A DNA stretch of 64,000 bases, taken from the NCBI GenBank assembly GCA_944989445.1, contig CALYLW010000436.1:310001-374000 (forward strand), written 5' to 3'. Of the stretch, positions 43,188 through 56,344 are shown piece by piece. How positions within the stretch are numbered: the first letter of the stretch is position 1; the number at the start of each line of letters is the position of its first letter. The notes under the pieces were generated by a model. It had not been told where the DNA came from, searched no databases, and saw only the letters and a list, made by a program, of their open reading frames with translations. Position numbers and translations under genes: made by a program. The stretch comes from Ampullaceana balthica (Eukaryota > Mollusca > Gastropoda > Lymnaeidae).

Positions 43188-43697
43188 GAGGGGTCACCAA
43201 ACTTTTTTCCCGGGCCGGATGGGTGAAAAAATGACAAACACGGGCCGCATAACTTATTCTTGGCGTAAAACTACGTTTAAGTTTAGCATTCAGTCTTAAT
43301 CGTAGGTCAAAGGAGGGTAATTTAAAAAAAAATATAACAAATTAAATTAATTAATTAAACCAAAATATTTATTTGCTAAAAAGTTATCATAGAAGGGGAA
43401 CATAAAAAATGGCACTTATATCAGACCTAAAGCGCACGAGTGCGCGCACACACAAAAAATAAATAAATTAAATAATTGATAATAGTAAATATTAGGCACA
43501 AAGCTGCCAGAATTTCTCAGTACGTGTGAAGATCTAGTAATCTAAATTTAGTATTCAAATTGCATGAAAATTCTCATGTGCCATATCTTCTATCAATAGT
43601 ATCAAGCACATTCATTACTCAAGTACCGTTGGGGTGCCGGATGAAATGGGGTCGTGGTCCGAAACGGCCCGCGGGCCACAGTTTAGTGACCCCTGCA
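43188..43697. mobile_element. hAT-like MITE, AGGGGTCACCAAACT ends
   Basis: The left end AGGGGTCACCAAACTTTTTT and the right end ACAGTTTAGTGACCCCTG are inverted. GGGCCGG and CGGCCCGCGGGCC blocks lie inside each end. The target duplication is not clear. Confidence 0.7.
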
Positions 43698-43943
43698 TTT
43701 GTGGAAATAGACGCTTTATAAAATTTATTATTTATATTTCTTTCTTTACATTCTTTTCTTATTTTTTATGCATTGTTTATGAAAATATTTCATTCATTAG
43801 TTGTCAATATTACAAAGTGTCTTTAGATGTTAGTATTGAAACTTTTTGTGCATATTTTATTATTGTTCAGGAATTATATTTTTTGTCATCAGATGTTACA
43901 GGAGAAATAGTATTGTAGCTGCACTGTTCTACTTTGCAAGCTT

Positions 43944-44650
43944 ATTTCTATTGATATTCTTTACACAGTTTATTGTTGTTTCTTTCATAAATGTGTCCTA
44001 CACTGTTTTTCTTTTTTTTTATTTTGTACTTTTTATTTTCGGGGGCTGGTGTTTGAAAAATTGTGAGAGCTAAAGTTTAATTTTGTCTGTCTATAATTTT
44101 TAAAAAGTTTTCATTACTCATGGATAATCCATGAATGATATCCATGTATCCTATATTGTTTGTATACCTGAGAATTTTTAAAATATCCTTCTTAGACATC
44201 TCTTTATGTTTTTCTCAACTTTGCGTTTCCTCATTTTTAAGAATGCCAAATATGATAGGTTGTAAAGTATTATAGTTACAAGCCTCAAACTTTGAAATTT
44301 TATTTCTATTGATATTCTTTACACATTGTTTGTTGTTTTTATTTATGTGTCTGCCACTTTTTATTTTGGCATGGTGGTGTTAGAAAAAGTATGTGAATTA
44401 TATATTATTTTTGTCTGTCTGTATTATTAAATAGTTATTTTCACTCATGGATGATGTATGAATGAGATGTATGTATCCTATATTGTTTGCATACCTCAGA
44501 ATTTTTGAAAATATAATTTTTAAACTTCTTTTTCGTTTTTCTCAACTTTGCATTTTTCTCATTTTTTAGGAATGCCAAATGTGATAAGTTGAAAAATATT
44601 ATACTTACAAGCCCCAAACTTTGCATGCATATTACCATTGATATTCTCTA
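43944..44650. repeat. Diverged direct duplication, period about 356 bp
   Basis: TTTCTATTGATATTCTTTAC and TGTATCCTATATTGTTTG each occur twice in the same order. Confidence 0.75.
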
Positions 44651-45828
44651 TGATTTAAAATGGCCATTTTTTTATTTTCCATTCTGGAAATTTTAAATAA
44701 ATTTTTTTATAATGCTACCCCTAAAATTTGGACCAATTGTGTGGTGACCTCACGTGAATGTGATTTGTAACAATTCAAACAAATAAGTTGTAAATATCTC
44801 TTTTTAAAGTTTTTACAAATATCATTCTTAGTCTGTATACAAAGTTTCATTATGATTTTGTGAAAGAATAAATTTTTATCCCACTTTGCGCAAATGTCAA
44901 ATTTGAAAGAAAATGTTCGTTATTTTGCAATAAAAGATTATTTTTTTACAAATTTCATTTTTTCCCTTCATTTTTCTTCTTTCTAATTGTTTGTTGTTGG
45001 CCTGTGATAATTTTTATTTTCTGAATAAAAATTTATTTATTTTTAAATTACCCCATGGACCACCTTAAAAAGTTTTAATTGCTTATATTTTAATGTGTTT
45101 CTAATAATTTTAAAAATACAGTAGGTTTAACTAATATTATTTCGGTTGTATTCTGGTGAAGATAAGATGTATTTTAAGGATTAGTTGAATTTTGTAGCGT
45201 TTCAGTGTGATAGCTGCATTAAGAGTAAGAGTAGTTTCTTGGAAATTAAAACTTGCTACCGGCAAAATTGATAACGTAACACACATACACACACATACAG
45301 GGGCGTAGTTAGAGGGGAGGAGAGGGGGCAAATGCTCCAAGCGGGACTTTGTTAAAGGCGGGAAATTCCTCGTCATTTATTATGATAAAGTGCAATGGAG
45401 TCTTCTTTAATCTAAATAAAAGAAAAGGCAACAAAGAAATTAATAATATATATGAAAACACTATCCTCCTACGTGAAAGTTCTTACTGCATAAACTTCAA
45501 ACTCATATTGGAACTACATTTATTTATTTTTTTGTTGGTACTATTGCTAATAATGCTACTGAAGTGAAAAACCAAGAGGCTGGAGAAGTATTAGAACGTT
45601 TGACTCATGTACCGGTGCCTGTAATTGACTCTTTAAGTTTGTCAGCTTCCACTGTTGTGATTTCACTTTTTTCGGGGACTTAAATGATATAATTAAATGG
45701 CCCAAACGTATAGCTGAAAATATGCAATTACTAGCCAATTACTTATTAAATTTACAATTACCGCGGACCTATTTTTTTTTAAAAAGGAGAGATGAGACGG
45801 CAAACTCGAGAATGATTTTCGCGTATAT

Positions 45829-47165
45829 GGGGGCCGTGTATAAATGACGTCACGCACCTAGGGTGGAGGGGAATCACCCATGTGTGACGAGGGGGGAGGG
45901 GTGTTTAAGAACTGGGACGTAACATCAAATAGCGCAACTCTAAATAAAGGTTCCACTTAAATATTTGATTGCTTACAATTTATTTAATGACGTTTTAAAT
46001 GGCTTCAGACCTGTTACGATATCAGAGTGCAGCCTAATACTAAATTAAATACATACTTAGAAGACAATAAGTGATTTGAAACATGATATTTTTTCAAATT
46101 GAAAATACGGCTTTTATAATGTGTGTGTGGGGGGGGGATGCTTTGTGACCTCATAGGGGCCGTTCATAGATGACGTCACGTACCTAGGGGGGAGGGGGGT
46201 TTCCACATTTGTGACGATGTGTGACAAGGGGGAGGGGGTTGTTTAAGAATTGTGACGTCATGTCAAAAACACGCTACTTTAAATAAAAGTTCCACTTAAA
46301 TATTCAATTTAATACCATTTATTTTATGACATTTTACATGGATTCACGCGTGTTAAGATATTAGAGGGCAGCCTTACAATAAATACATAATAAAATGACA
46401 ATAAATTGATTTTAAAAAGCTCATTTTCAAATAGAAAAAAAAGGTTTAAAAAAAAAGTTTTTTTATTATAAATCCTTTATGTACGAGACATAACTAAAAG
46501 AATGTACATGATAATGCGCAGCGCAAGACAATCCAAAAATACCTAATTGTAGTTAGTTGTCGTAAAACATGTTTAATATAATGCGCACCGATCAGGAATA
46601 TGTTTTAAAAAAGTATTGTCAATAAAATACGCACCTTATTGCGCGACAAGAAATGTCGTTCAATATAATACGCGCCGCGACACTCTCTCAAAATTTAACA
46701 TGATACATAGAGATAAATAAAATAATCTAAAAATTCAATAATTTAATTACAGTAAATGGAATCGATTTGAAATTTTGATACATTGTTTTTATCTTCGGCA
46801 CGAGTCTGCCTGAAAAATTTCAGCTCGCTAGCTTACGAGGAAGTGGGTTAAAATCGATCCAAAGTTTTTTCGGCACCACCCGTCCGCCCGCCTGCCTCAA
46901 GCAAGCAGACACCACGAATTAATATAAAGGATTTTACTTTTAGGGGAGGGGGGGGAATCCCCAGCTTTGTGACGTCATATTGGAAGAGGAGGGGGGGATA
47001 GTCTAAGTTTTTATGTCGAAATGTGACGAGGGGGGGGGGTCTAAAATCGGCAAAATCGCGTGACGTCATTTATGGACGGCCCCCATATTGCAGGAAGGCT
47101 CTAACTTTTTTGTGACGAGGGGGGGGATCGGCCAAAATCTTGGGATGTCTTTTATGTACCGCCCC
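45829..47165. mobile_element. Composite of GGGGCCGTCC-family elements
   Basis: A left end at 45829 (GGGGGCCGTGTATAAATGAC) and a right end near 47165 (TTTATGTACCGCCCC) enclose the complete element 46156-47084. The outer pair does not share a clear target duplication. Confidence 0.5.
46156..47084. mobile_element. GGGGCCGTCC-family element, flanks ATA, carrying a nested MITE
   Basis: The inverted ends GGGGCCGTTCATAGATGACG and CGTCATTTATGGACGGCCCC are flanked by ATA on both sides. The interior holds a diverged AAATCCTTTAT-type MITE (about 46443-46935). Confidence 0.75.
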
Positions 47166-47168
47166 TAA

Positions 47169-47442
47169 GGGGCCATCCATAAATTACGTCACGCTCCATA
47201 GGTGGGAGGGGGTGTAAGAAAGTGTGACACTTTGTGACAGGGGGGAGGGGGGTGTCCGGCCATGTGTGACGTCATGCTGTTTTATATTAAATTTTGATTA
47301 TTTTGTTAATTAAAAAAAAATGTGTTCGAAAGTGTGACGTACTTTAGGGGGGGGGGTCCGAGATGTGTGACAGTTTGTGACAGGGGGGAGGGGGGGGTTA
47401 AAAATGGTCAAAAATAGCGTGACGTACTTTATGGACGGCCCC
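47169..47442. mobile_element. Palindromic MITE, GGGGCCGTCC family, TSD TAA
   Basis: Ends GGGGCCATCCATAAATTACG and CGTACTTTATGGACGGCCCC, flanked by TAA on both sides. Confidence 0.88.
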
Positions 47443-47468
47443 TAACAGAGAAAAATGTTATGTGCTTA

Positions 47469-49397
47469 GGGGCCGTCCATAAATGACGTCACGCGATTTT
47501 GGCCGATTTTTTACCCCCTACCCCCTCCCCTCTCGTCACGCGTCGTCACAAAAACTTAGACCCTCCCCCTCTACAAATGCGTCACAAATCTTTGACCCCC
47601 CCCCCTAAAAAAAACAAAAACAACAAAAAAAAACAACTTTATTTTCTATTTGAAAATAAGTATGTTTCAAATCACGTTTATTGTCATTTAAGTATTTATT
47701 TATTTATTTAGTGAAGATCTACATTGTAATATCGTAACCCGTGTGAAGCATTTTTTAAAAAACGTTTAACCGGCCTTCAGAAAACGAACTGTGTTAACAT
47801 CCTTAGATTATATTTTATTTTAATGAATACAAATTAACACATTGACTATTAATCATCACGGTTAACGTCTTTGTTAAGAAAAAAATATATTTAAAAATAA
47901 CATTTTTAAAATGTATTTTTTAAAAATCCCTCAATTGACTGACGGGCATCCCGTAAGAAAGAGGTCGGCGAACAAACGTTAATATCCTAATCTGGGGTCA
48001 AAAAGAGAATTCTTGGGGGTAATGCAGACTCATTTGGGACATATAACATCCACTACAATCCACTAGATATATTAAAATACGTCGTGTGTACGTGAACGCT
48101 TGGAACATATGCCCAATATTGAACAGGTTCATTCCAGAAAATGCATTTTTTAAAAATTTGACAACTTCATGTATGTAGATTTCTAGCCTACGCACTATAC
48201 GAAGACACCTAAATCTACCCTACTTTCATTTATATTGACACGAGTGACACTAATCTTAATCCACATGACTTGTCTGTATCACGTATCCTTTCTGCGATAT
48301 TTAAAATTAATGCCTTAAAAACTGAGCTAAGAAGAAAAGATGTTTTGTGCTCCTCTCGAATTGCGATGTCAAGAATTGATGCATTCAATAAAGTTAATGA
48401 ATACTTGACTAATTTTAAATGGGCTCATTTACCATTATATCTAGAACAGTGCTTCTCAAACTTTTTAGTATTTCGGACCGGCACGAATTTTTTCCATTGC
48501 ACCAGGGACCGGTGCACTATTTTCCCTGCACTGACAATTTTTTCTGTCCTTTTTTTGAGAACATCTGCGGACCAGCAGCGGATGGCCCACGGACCGGCAC
48601 CGGTCCGCGGACCACAACTTTGAGAAGCACTGATCTAGAAGACCAGGGGCGTTTGACCAAAAACCAATCGAACAATTATATCAAACTTAAAACGTTTTTA
48701 ATTCTGTCAAATAGATTCCCTCCCCCCTCCCGTTTTAAAGAAAAAGGATATTCTGTGTCGTTTTGACTTAAAATATCTACACATAATCCTATTCAGATCA
48801 TTTTTAGACACTTGTCATGCTTGTAAAACTCACCAGTAGTATTATTTTGGGGGGGGGTGGGGGGCTAACGACGCTCCTCCAAATCCCCGAGTCACGTGAG
48901 CAGGACCTAGAGTCTGGGGGTGGGGGGGGGGTAACGTACACATAAACTTGTATATTTGGGGGTAACGGGCAAAAAAGTTCGACTCCTGCCATGAGAGAAC
49001 CAAACGGAGCTGCGGTTACATCACAAATGCTTTGATGTCAACATCAAACGACGCAGTGGAACAATTTCATACGTTATCTTGTGGATTCTCAAACTTAAGG
49101 ATTATAATTATATTTAATTTTCGTGTCTTGATAGCTTACGCCAACCAGCCTCTGATGGCCTACCGACCGGCATACTGAGAAGCACTGATTTAAAAAAGAA
49201 AAGAAAAAAAAAGAAACAAAAAGGTCATTAAATAAATTGTAAGCGACCAAATATTTCAGTGGAAGTTTTATTTAAAGTTACCCTTTTGATGTGACGTCAC
49301 ATTTCTTCAACCCCCCTCCCTCCCCCTCGTCACGCATCGTCACAAAAGTGTGACCCCCTCCCCCCCTAGGTGCGTGACGTCATTTATGGACGGTCCC
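47469..49397. mobile_element. GGGGCCGTCC-family element, 1.9 kb, TSD TTA
   Basis: The left end GGGGCCGTCCATAAATGACG and the right end CGTCATTTATGGACGGTCCC are flanked by TTA on both sides. The interior is unrelated to the short copies and contains the hAT MITE 48447-48632 and a partial one near 49140-49190. No transposase frame was recognised. Confidence 0.75.
48447..48632. mobile_element. hAT MITE, family CAGTGCTTCTC, TSD ATCTAGAA
   Basis: Inverted ends CAGTGCTTCTC and GAGAAGCACTG with perfect 8-bp ATCTAGAA at 48439-48446 and 48633-48640. Nested in the element 47469-49397. Confidence 0.96.
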
Positions 49398-49501
49398 TTA
49401 GATGGCTAATGTTCCTTCTAAAGTATCACTATTGTGTTTTTAAAGTCGATTGTCTTATAGCATAACTACATCGAATGAATAAAAGTGCTGCTCCTCTAAA
49501 T

Positions 49502-49801
49502 CAGTGCTTCTCAAACTTTTTAATATGGCGCACCGGCAGGAATTTTTCCATTACACCAGGGACCAGTGAACTATTTTCACTGTACTGACATGGAAGAGAA
49601 ATGTTTTTTTTAAATATTTTTTTATTTTATGTGCTTATTAATGAAAAATTGACATATTCTATAGGGTTAGTATTTATTGTTGGAAAAAATGGATTACATA
49701 TAATTGTATTTTTCTGCCCTTTCTTGAGAACTTCTGCCGACCGGTAGCGGATGGCCCACGGACCGGCACCGGTCCGCGGACCACCACCTTGAGAAGCACT
49801 A
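49502..49801. mobile_element. hAT MITE, family CAGTGCTTCTC, TSD CTCTAAAT
   Basis: Ends CAGTGCTTCTC and GAGAAGCACTA (last base mutated), flanked by perfect 8-bp CTCTAAAT at 49494-49501 and 49802-49809. Confidence 0.95.
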
Positions 49802-51679
49802 CTCTAAATGATTTAACAACAGGCAGAAATTTAAATCCAAACCACATTAAACCAAATACATTTTTGTGAGTGGAAGGAATAACGAAATGATAGATTTAAA
49901 GAGGAACGGCAATATTTTGTGGCGAAATAAAAAAAAAGTGTAAGAAATTATTGTTGGAATGTTATACATAATTAAATTCCTCACAAAACACAGTTTTGGG
50001 ATTCGTGGGATACAGACAGGGCAAAACTAGTGCAAATATAGGCAAATTTTTGGAACTGGTGCATATGCTTGCAGTTGCAAATTACGATGCCATTCTCAGA
50101 GAACATCGCGTAAAATTGAAAGTGGGTTAAAAAAAATAATTCAAACGCGTTTTGGATATCTCAAATTTGAAATGAGCTCATTGCAATTTTAGGAGATGAA
50201 ATTCGCTAAAAATAAATGTGAGACCAAAACACGAAAACGATGTTACACTATAATAAATATTCGATACCATTCATGGTATTTTTACAAAAGGGTTAATAAA
50301 GAAGTCTTGCTGTGCACTGTATAAAGATTGAAAATCAGTATCAGTAATTAAAAGTTTATAATTTTGGAAAAATGTCATTTTGGGGGAAAATTAGGCCTAT
50401 GACATACGATGTCCATACTGTAGTTTTGTTTGTATGTAACTATTTTCTGATAAAAAAAATATTACGTTTAAATTCAATTCATATCTAATTAACAAATTCA
50501 GTTAATCATACATTATAACTAGCATACAGTCGCAAACATGGTTAAAAGAGCCCAGCAGTGGCGTTGAGTAGTGCGGTCGGCTGTCTGGCGGCCCTGGTGG
50601 TGGTGGTGGTATAAAGGACGTCATTGAACACGTTTTGGGTAAGCCTGAAATAGACACAAAAAACAATGAACGTGTCGACAAGAAGCTTTCCTCAACAGAC
50701 AAACAAGAAGTAAATGAAAAAATAAAACTTCGCTGCGAGTTCTACTCCGAGTAGACAACAACAAGAAAGATCTGATATCCTACTGTAAAACTCGTATACT
50801 CTTTAGTCCTTGGTTAAATATAATAAATATTCATATAATGTGTATTAATCAACAACGTGAAGCGCGTGAATAATTCTCTTGGCACACGACGAATTAACTG
50901 TTCTCAAATCTTATTTTGTTATTTCATTCAATTAATCCACTGTACAGGTGTTTAAGTGTTTTTAAAAGTTTTTTCATTTAATTAATACTTTTAAAATGTT
51001 ACAGTCACAGTATAGTTCGCACACATTTTGATATATATATATATATATTATATACCCCTATTCGTACGCAAATTTTTGCTAACTCTCCCCCATCACATAC
51101 ACTTATAATATACGTTATATACACACAATTTGCGCGTTAATTTTGGGACATAATTGTAGTAATTTTTAAAAATAACAATTACATTTTTTTTTAAACTGAG
51201 GAGGGTTGACAAACAATTCAAACATCTTGGTAGGCTACTCTATGGTGACTATGGTCAGTGCAAATCTTTGATGTGCGAGTGGCTTCCCCTCTTTATTCCC
51301 CTTTAAACAAATTTAGTAGAAACGCTGGTACTAGTTACTGCTTGCATGGGCCGACCGACCTAAATGACATTGTGTCTGTTCGCGTAGGCGTAGGGAAAGC
51401 ATATGTGACCAACTGGAATTTTTGTCCGAGGTAGTAGATGGGAAAAAATCTTGACCACCCCAGGTGATTTCAACTGTACACTTCTTCTTTGACAATCTCT
51501 TTGCTGGGTTTGAATCCCATTGTTTTGTTACAGACGCTGATGGCTGATAAGTTGATCCAAGGCAAGCAAAGGATAAGGCTACTAAGTAGGCAGTGTTACT
51601 TTCCCAGTGATGTGAGGTATCCTACTCCTACGATTCAGGTGTACATGACCGGTCATAGGCCACTGCAACCTATGCGGCC

Positions 51680-51811
51680 GCAGTGGGCCCCGCACTTTCA
51701 TATATTCTATTATCCTTATTAATTTCTTATCCCTACCCAGACTGGGCCCCGTGCAATCCGTTTCGCATAATAAGTCGTATGGAGCCCCGCAATTGCTAAG
51801 GCCGACCCTGT
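51680..51811. mobile_element. Partial hAT-like end (CAGGGTCGGCCTTAGC)
   Basis: Read on the minus strand the block begins CAGGGTCGGCCTTAGCAATT and carries GGGGCTCCATACGACTT and GGGCCC blocks, typical of one end of a hAT element. No matching partner end was found. Confidence 0.4.
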
Positions 51812-54288
51812 AGGTATATGCTACATAGATTTCATGAAAATCATAGGGGTTATTGCAAAGCATAGGGGTTATTGCACAGGGTATTTGTTGTCTTGGTGGT
51901 GGTGTATTGATACACTGTCTTGTCTCTATAATTATTGTGTTCATTAACGTCCTCTCTCTTTATCAGCCACTTGACACAACGATGATGTGGTGGAGAGTAC
52001 ATTTGGATGGCGGCACTTTTACTTTTACAAAATTCAGAGTAAAAATTGGGAGGGGCGAGCTTAAAATAATGACATGATTGCATCAATTGATCCAAAGCTT
52101 AGCTAAAAATAACTGGATTTGGATAAACCTAAATCCCAGGATTTTAACATGATTGATTTTCAAGGCAAGCATTTCTATAAATTATAACACTCGATCAAAA
52201 GTCAATACAGTACGCCAGTACGGGTACGCAAAAGTTCGACCAGTTACATTCGACCATATTTCCTGACGATCTCCTTTCCATTCAAAAATAAATTCCGACT
52301 ATCAGATTTCTGTTGAGTAAAATTCGACCTAATTTCCGGTAGCCTATCCCGACCCTTGATTTTGTGCCTATTTCTTAATTTTCCTGCAAGCAGCGTAACA
52401 GCTGCGCTATATTGTGTATGTCAAAGGAACTGGAATAAAAACTAGTTGTTCGCGCATGCGCAAAAAAATTGTCCCTCTTTGATGGCCGCGTCCATGGTCT
52501 TTGAGCCATCTGAAACGCGAGTGTTTGTACTGAATTAGAAAAGATTCCGTTCTGAATGCTCGAAATTTGGTAAGTTTTGGAAACTTATTATATTTAGTAA
52601 CGTGATTTTGGGGATCAGAAGGATGTAAAGTTAAAAATCTTTGCATATTTGAATAATATATTAAGATACCAACAAGGACGTCAAAAGCGATGGGCGAAAA
52701 GAAACAAGAAGAAACGTAACCATTTCGAGGCAAGTGCCACCGGTTGATGGCTCATTTCCGGTAGGGTTAGATTCCAGAATTGATTACAATTTCTTATTTG
52801 TGTAAATGAGTCGTTAGTTCATTCCACATTTGATTCGAAATAATTATCCTTCGTGTATGAGCACAGGAAACTCACTCATGCTTAAGTGCATTTACTCCAA
52901 TTCCAATGTCCCAGCATCAAAATCAATACAGCGATATCAATCTGTGAAAAAAGTGAAGAATAAGATTAAGATTATAAGAATAAGAAAGTATCCAATCCAT
53001 CCCCATTGAATTGACAATTGAAAGAAATTTTAAAAAAATAAATAATAAAATAACTAGTTAGTTGCTAAAACTTAATGGTAATATGTATATATCATTGCCT
53101 TTTTCTTTGAATTTCTTAGGCTTAGGCGCCTTAGCCTTAGGTACTTCAATCATTTTTTGGTATGAATTTTTAAAAAAAATCTTTTGTATGAGAATAATAA
53201 AGGCAAGGCAGTATAACTATAATTAATCAAGTTTCTGTGCTATCCTTAACTTGAGTTCTTGAGCTATGACTCAACATATTTAAAGAATCAGTTTGTTAAC
53301 TTAAGCCTTTTTTTAATCATGGGTCAGACCTCCACAAACTGTGGCCTCGAGACTCAATTTTTTCGCATCGGTATCAGCCTCTTTAGACTTCAGGCATTGT
53401 TAAATTTGTTATTATGGCTTTCCCTTTACTTAAATAATATTTTTTAAATTTTACTTTCAGGATCAATGCTATGAATACATTTATTATTAAATAATGCTAT
53501 TTTAAAACTATTTTTTAAATTTATAAACTTGATGGTAACTCATTAGATTTTCAATGTATGAACATTTATTCAGTTATTCATTTAAATTATATATGCCTGT
53601 GCCTATATACTAGGCCTATACATTTTATGTATGTTGCTTTTGATGTTAACAATTAACAAGTTTACATTGAAATCATCTATTCTATAATCTATCATAACAT
53701 TTATAAGACAAGTCAATTCGTCCCACTGAAACAATTTTACAAATTAGGCAGTACTCAGTACTACTTTTTAGCCTTTGACTTTTGCTCATGAGATTCTAAA
53801 GCTTTCCCTGAGTTAGGTTTGGTGTCTGCACACTGTACGTGTTGGTGCTATATTATAGACTGTTAAGGGGTTTTGACACCTTAAATTTAGAATATTATTA
53901 CAATAATTCATGCTTTAATTCCTTTTTGAAAATCATGCGAAAACATTCATTCAATAGTGATGATAATTGAATACATTAGAATTATCATTGACTTCTGCTA
54001 TTAAAAAGGGGATGGTCACCCCTTTCAGTGATTCTATGGTTACGCTGATGAGCATAACCTAATGTCCTAGCTTAAAATGAAAGTTGATGCACATATATTA
54101 TATGTTATGCAGATACAGTGGTACATATTTCATCTAAAGAAAAACATAATTTTAAAAAAATTGCTTAAAGATTCCCTTTTTACAATGAATTTCTACAATT
54201 AGAGTCCGCTGAAAATGCAAAAATTTACTATTAAATTTTGGTCAATGTGAATGTGCATAAATAACAGAATTTTATGACAAAATATGTA

Positions 54289-56197
54289 CAGTCGAAACCG
54301 GTTAAGTCGACGGCGTTGGGGTATGAAAAATGGAATCGAGATTACCGATGATCGAGTTAAAATGAAAACCAATATGGCGGCAAAATATTAACATGCGCTT
54401 GAAATTTCTTTATATACGTTTTGTGCGTTAATTAGTGATGGGACGATTAATCAGAATCGCATCGGAATATACGAAATATCAATATAATGTTAAATTATGT
54501 GATATATTATATTATGCGAGTATGATTTATGTAAATGAATTGGTGACTCGGCTCTGACTGAGGCTCTAGTTCTAGTTCATTTGCTCGTTCGTCCTTGAAC
54601 TTTATTATTTCATGCTATTTACTACTAATACTAATGATGTAATTATAATTAAAATCATAATCTTAGTGTAAATTTATTACTAATAAATACCAAGGCATTT
54701 ATTTGCATAAGGACCAAGGAAAACAATCAATATTAAAATAAATATATTTGTTAATAATTGACTTCTATTACGCTAGGACTAGTGTTTACCGTAGTTTAGT
54801 TACGACTATCGAACGGCCGCTTACACTCATCTTTAAAAATGTTTAGGCTTATTTAAGTTTTAAGTCTTCGAAATTTAAATAATTTATTCAGCTGCAAAAC
54901 TAAGTGTAAAGAAATATTTTTTTGCAAAACAATTGCACCTAGAATATCGTATTTAGTGAGATCAGAGTATCAAAATACACTGTTGTAATGGATCTTTCAG
55001 AAATGTTTGACCTGAATCTAAAAATAGCCCAATGACCAAATGAGTTATGACGTTTTCCGGTCTTAGAGATGACAAAGTCTATAAGACTCATGACAAAGCG
55101 AACTCTTTTCTATAAAAACGTACACAAATAAATTAGGAACTCCTTTTGAACCTTCAACTTTGACACATTTTAATTAATTCTAACCAATAGTTAAATGGCT
55201 TTTGCACATGACCACTTCTTATGAATGAAACAATGAGAACGAAGCAGTAGTAATTGAGTCAAAATGAGGTTGAAGGATGAATGGTTGCCAATGACAACAA
55301 GTCTGCACACGGTACATTTTGTTATTCCATACGATCCCCTCAGCTTACAATGGACTTAGAGTGGGGGTGGGTAAACTGTCTGTTTTTTTTTGCCGGTATT
55401 TGTTTGATGAAGCTATCGGCATGCTATAAAAATGTACATACAGGTTTGCTAACAACAAAAGGTATATGTGCACCAACTAACAGCAGAAATTTACAAATTT
55501 AAAATAAAAACCAACGCCGATTATCGATACAAACTTTTATTATATTCTCCAACATTGCAAACACAAAATTCGCGAGTCATTTCACTCTGACACAGCTCTG
55601 AAAAGTATCTGAAAGCAAGCGGGCTGTGACGTCACCAGCACACCTCGCAAGGCTGAAACTTTTTGCGTGGCCTTGTTGGTTATAAAATAACTAAGAAGAA
55701 CAAAAGCTGGTGATTGGCATAGTACCAGAAGCAACACAGGCCTGAACGCAAGCGGGTGTGACGTCCCCAGCACACCATGCAAGGCTGAAATTTGACGCGT
55801 GGCCTTGTTGGTTATAAAATAACTAAGAATTTCAAAATTTGGTGATTGCCATAGTACCAGAAGCAACACAGCGCTGAGAGCTAAATGCAAGCGGGCTGTG
55901 ACGTCACCAGCAGACCCTGATCAGGCAGAAAATTGTTCCCTTCCCTTGGTTATAAAAAAATCATAGCTAACATTTTCAAAAGCTGGCGATTGGTCATGGG
56001 GATCGAGATAACCAACGTTTAGTGGCAAATTTGACCCTTTTTTGTGCTCGTGTTATGAGGTTTTGGCGACTTAAAAAAAATAGAATTAAACGACGAGAAA
56101 ATGCTAAGACAAAGAGATAATTTGGCGGTTCCAATAAAAAACGTCAACTTAATAGGATGTGCGAGTTAACCGAGGTCGAGTTAAGTGGGTTCGACTG
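54289..56197. mobile_element. Non-autonomous pogo/Tigger-like element, TA TSD
   Basis: Inverted ends CAGTCGAAACCGGTTAAGTC and AGTTAAGTGGGTTCGACTG, flanked by TA (54287-54288 and 56198-56199). TTAACTCGAC-type ends with TA flanks fit the pogo branch of Tc1/mariner (inference). The interior holds three tandem ~135-bp units (55615-55935, GCAAGCGGGCTGTGACGTCA) and a 246-bp module shared with the next element. No transposase. Confidence 0.75.
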
Positions 56198-56344
56198 TAT
56201 TTCTGATAGAAATAAACACAGATGGCCAAACATTAAAAACTCTGATTCTCCTGTGCTGATTTTAATATCTCAATAAAAATTTTTGTAATGAAACCTTTTG
56301 TTAGCAAAGTATCTTAATTATTCCTTCAATCATGATTCATAATC

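Noticed and set aside
43634..44073. Hydrophobic plus-strand frames that look like membrane proteins
   Set aside because: T-rich AT sequence gives Phe/Leu/Ile/Tyr by composition alone, and the segment overlaps a MITE end and a direct duplication.
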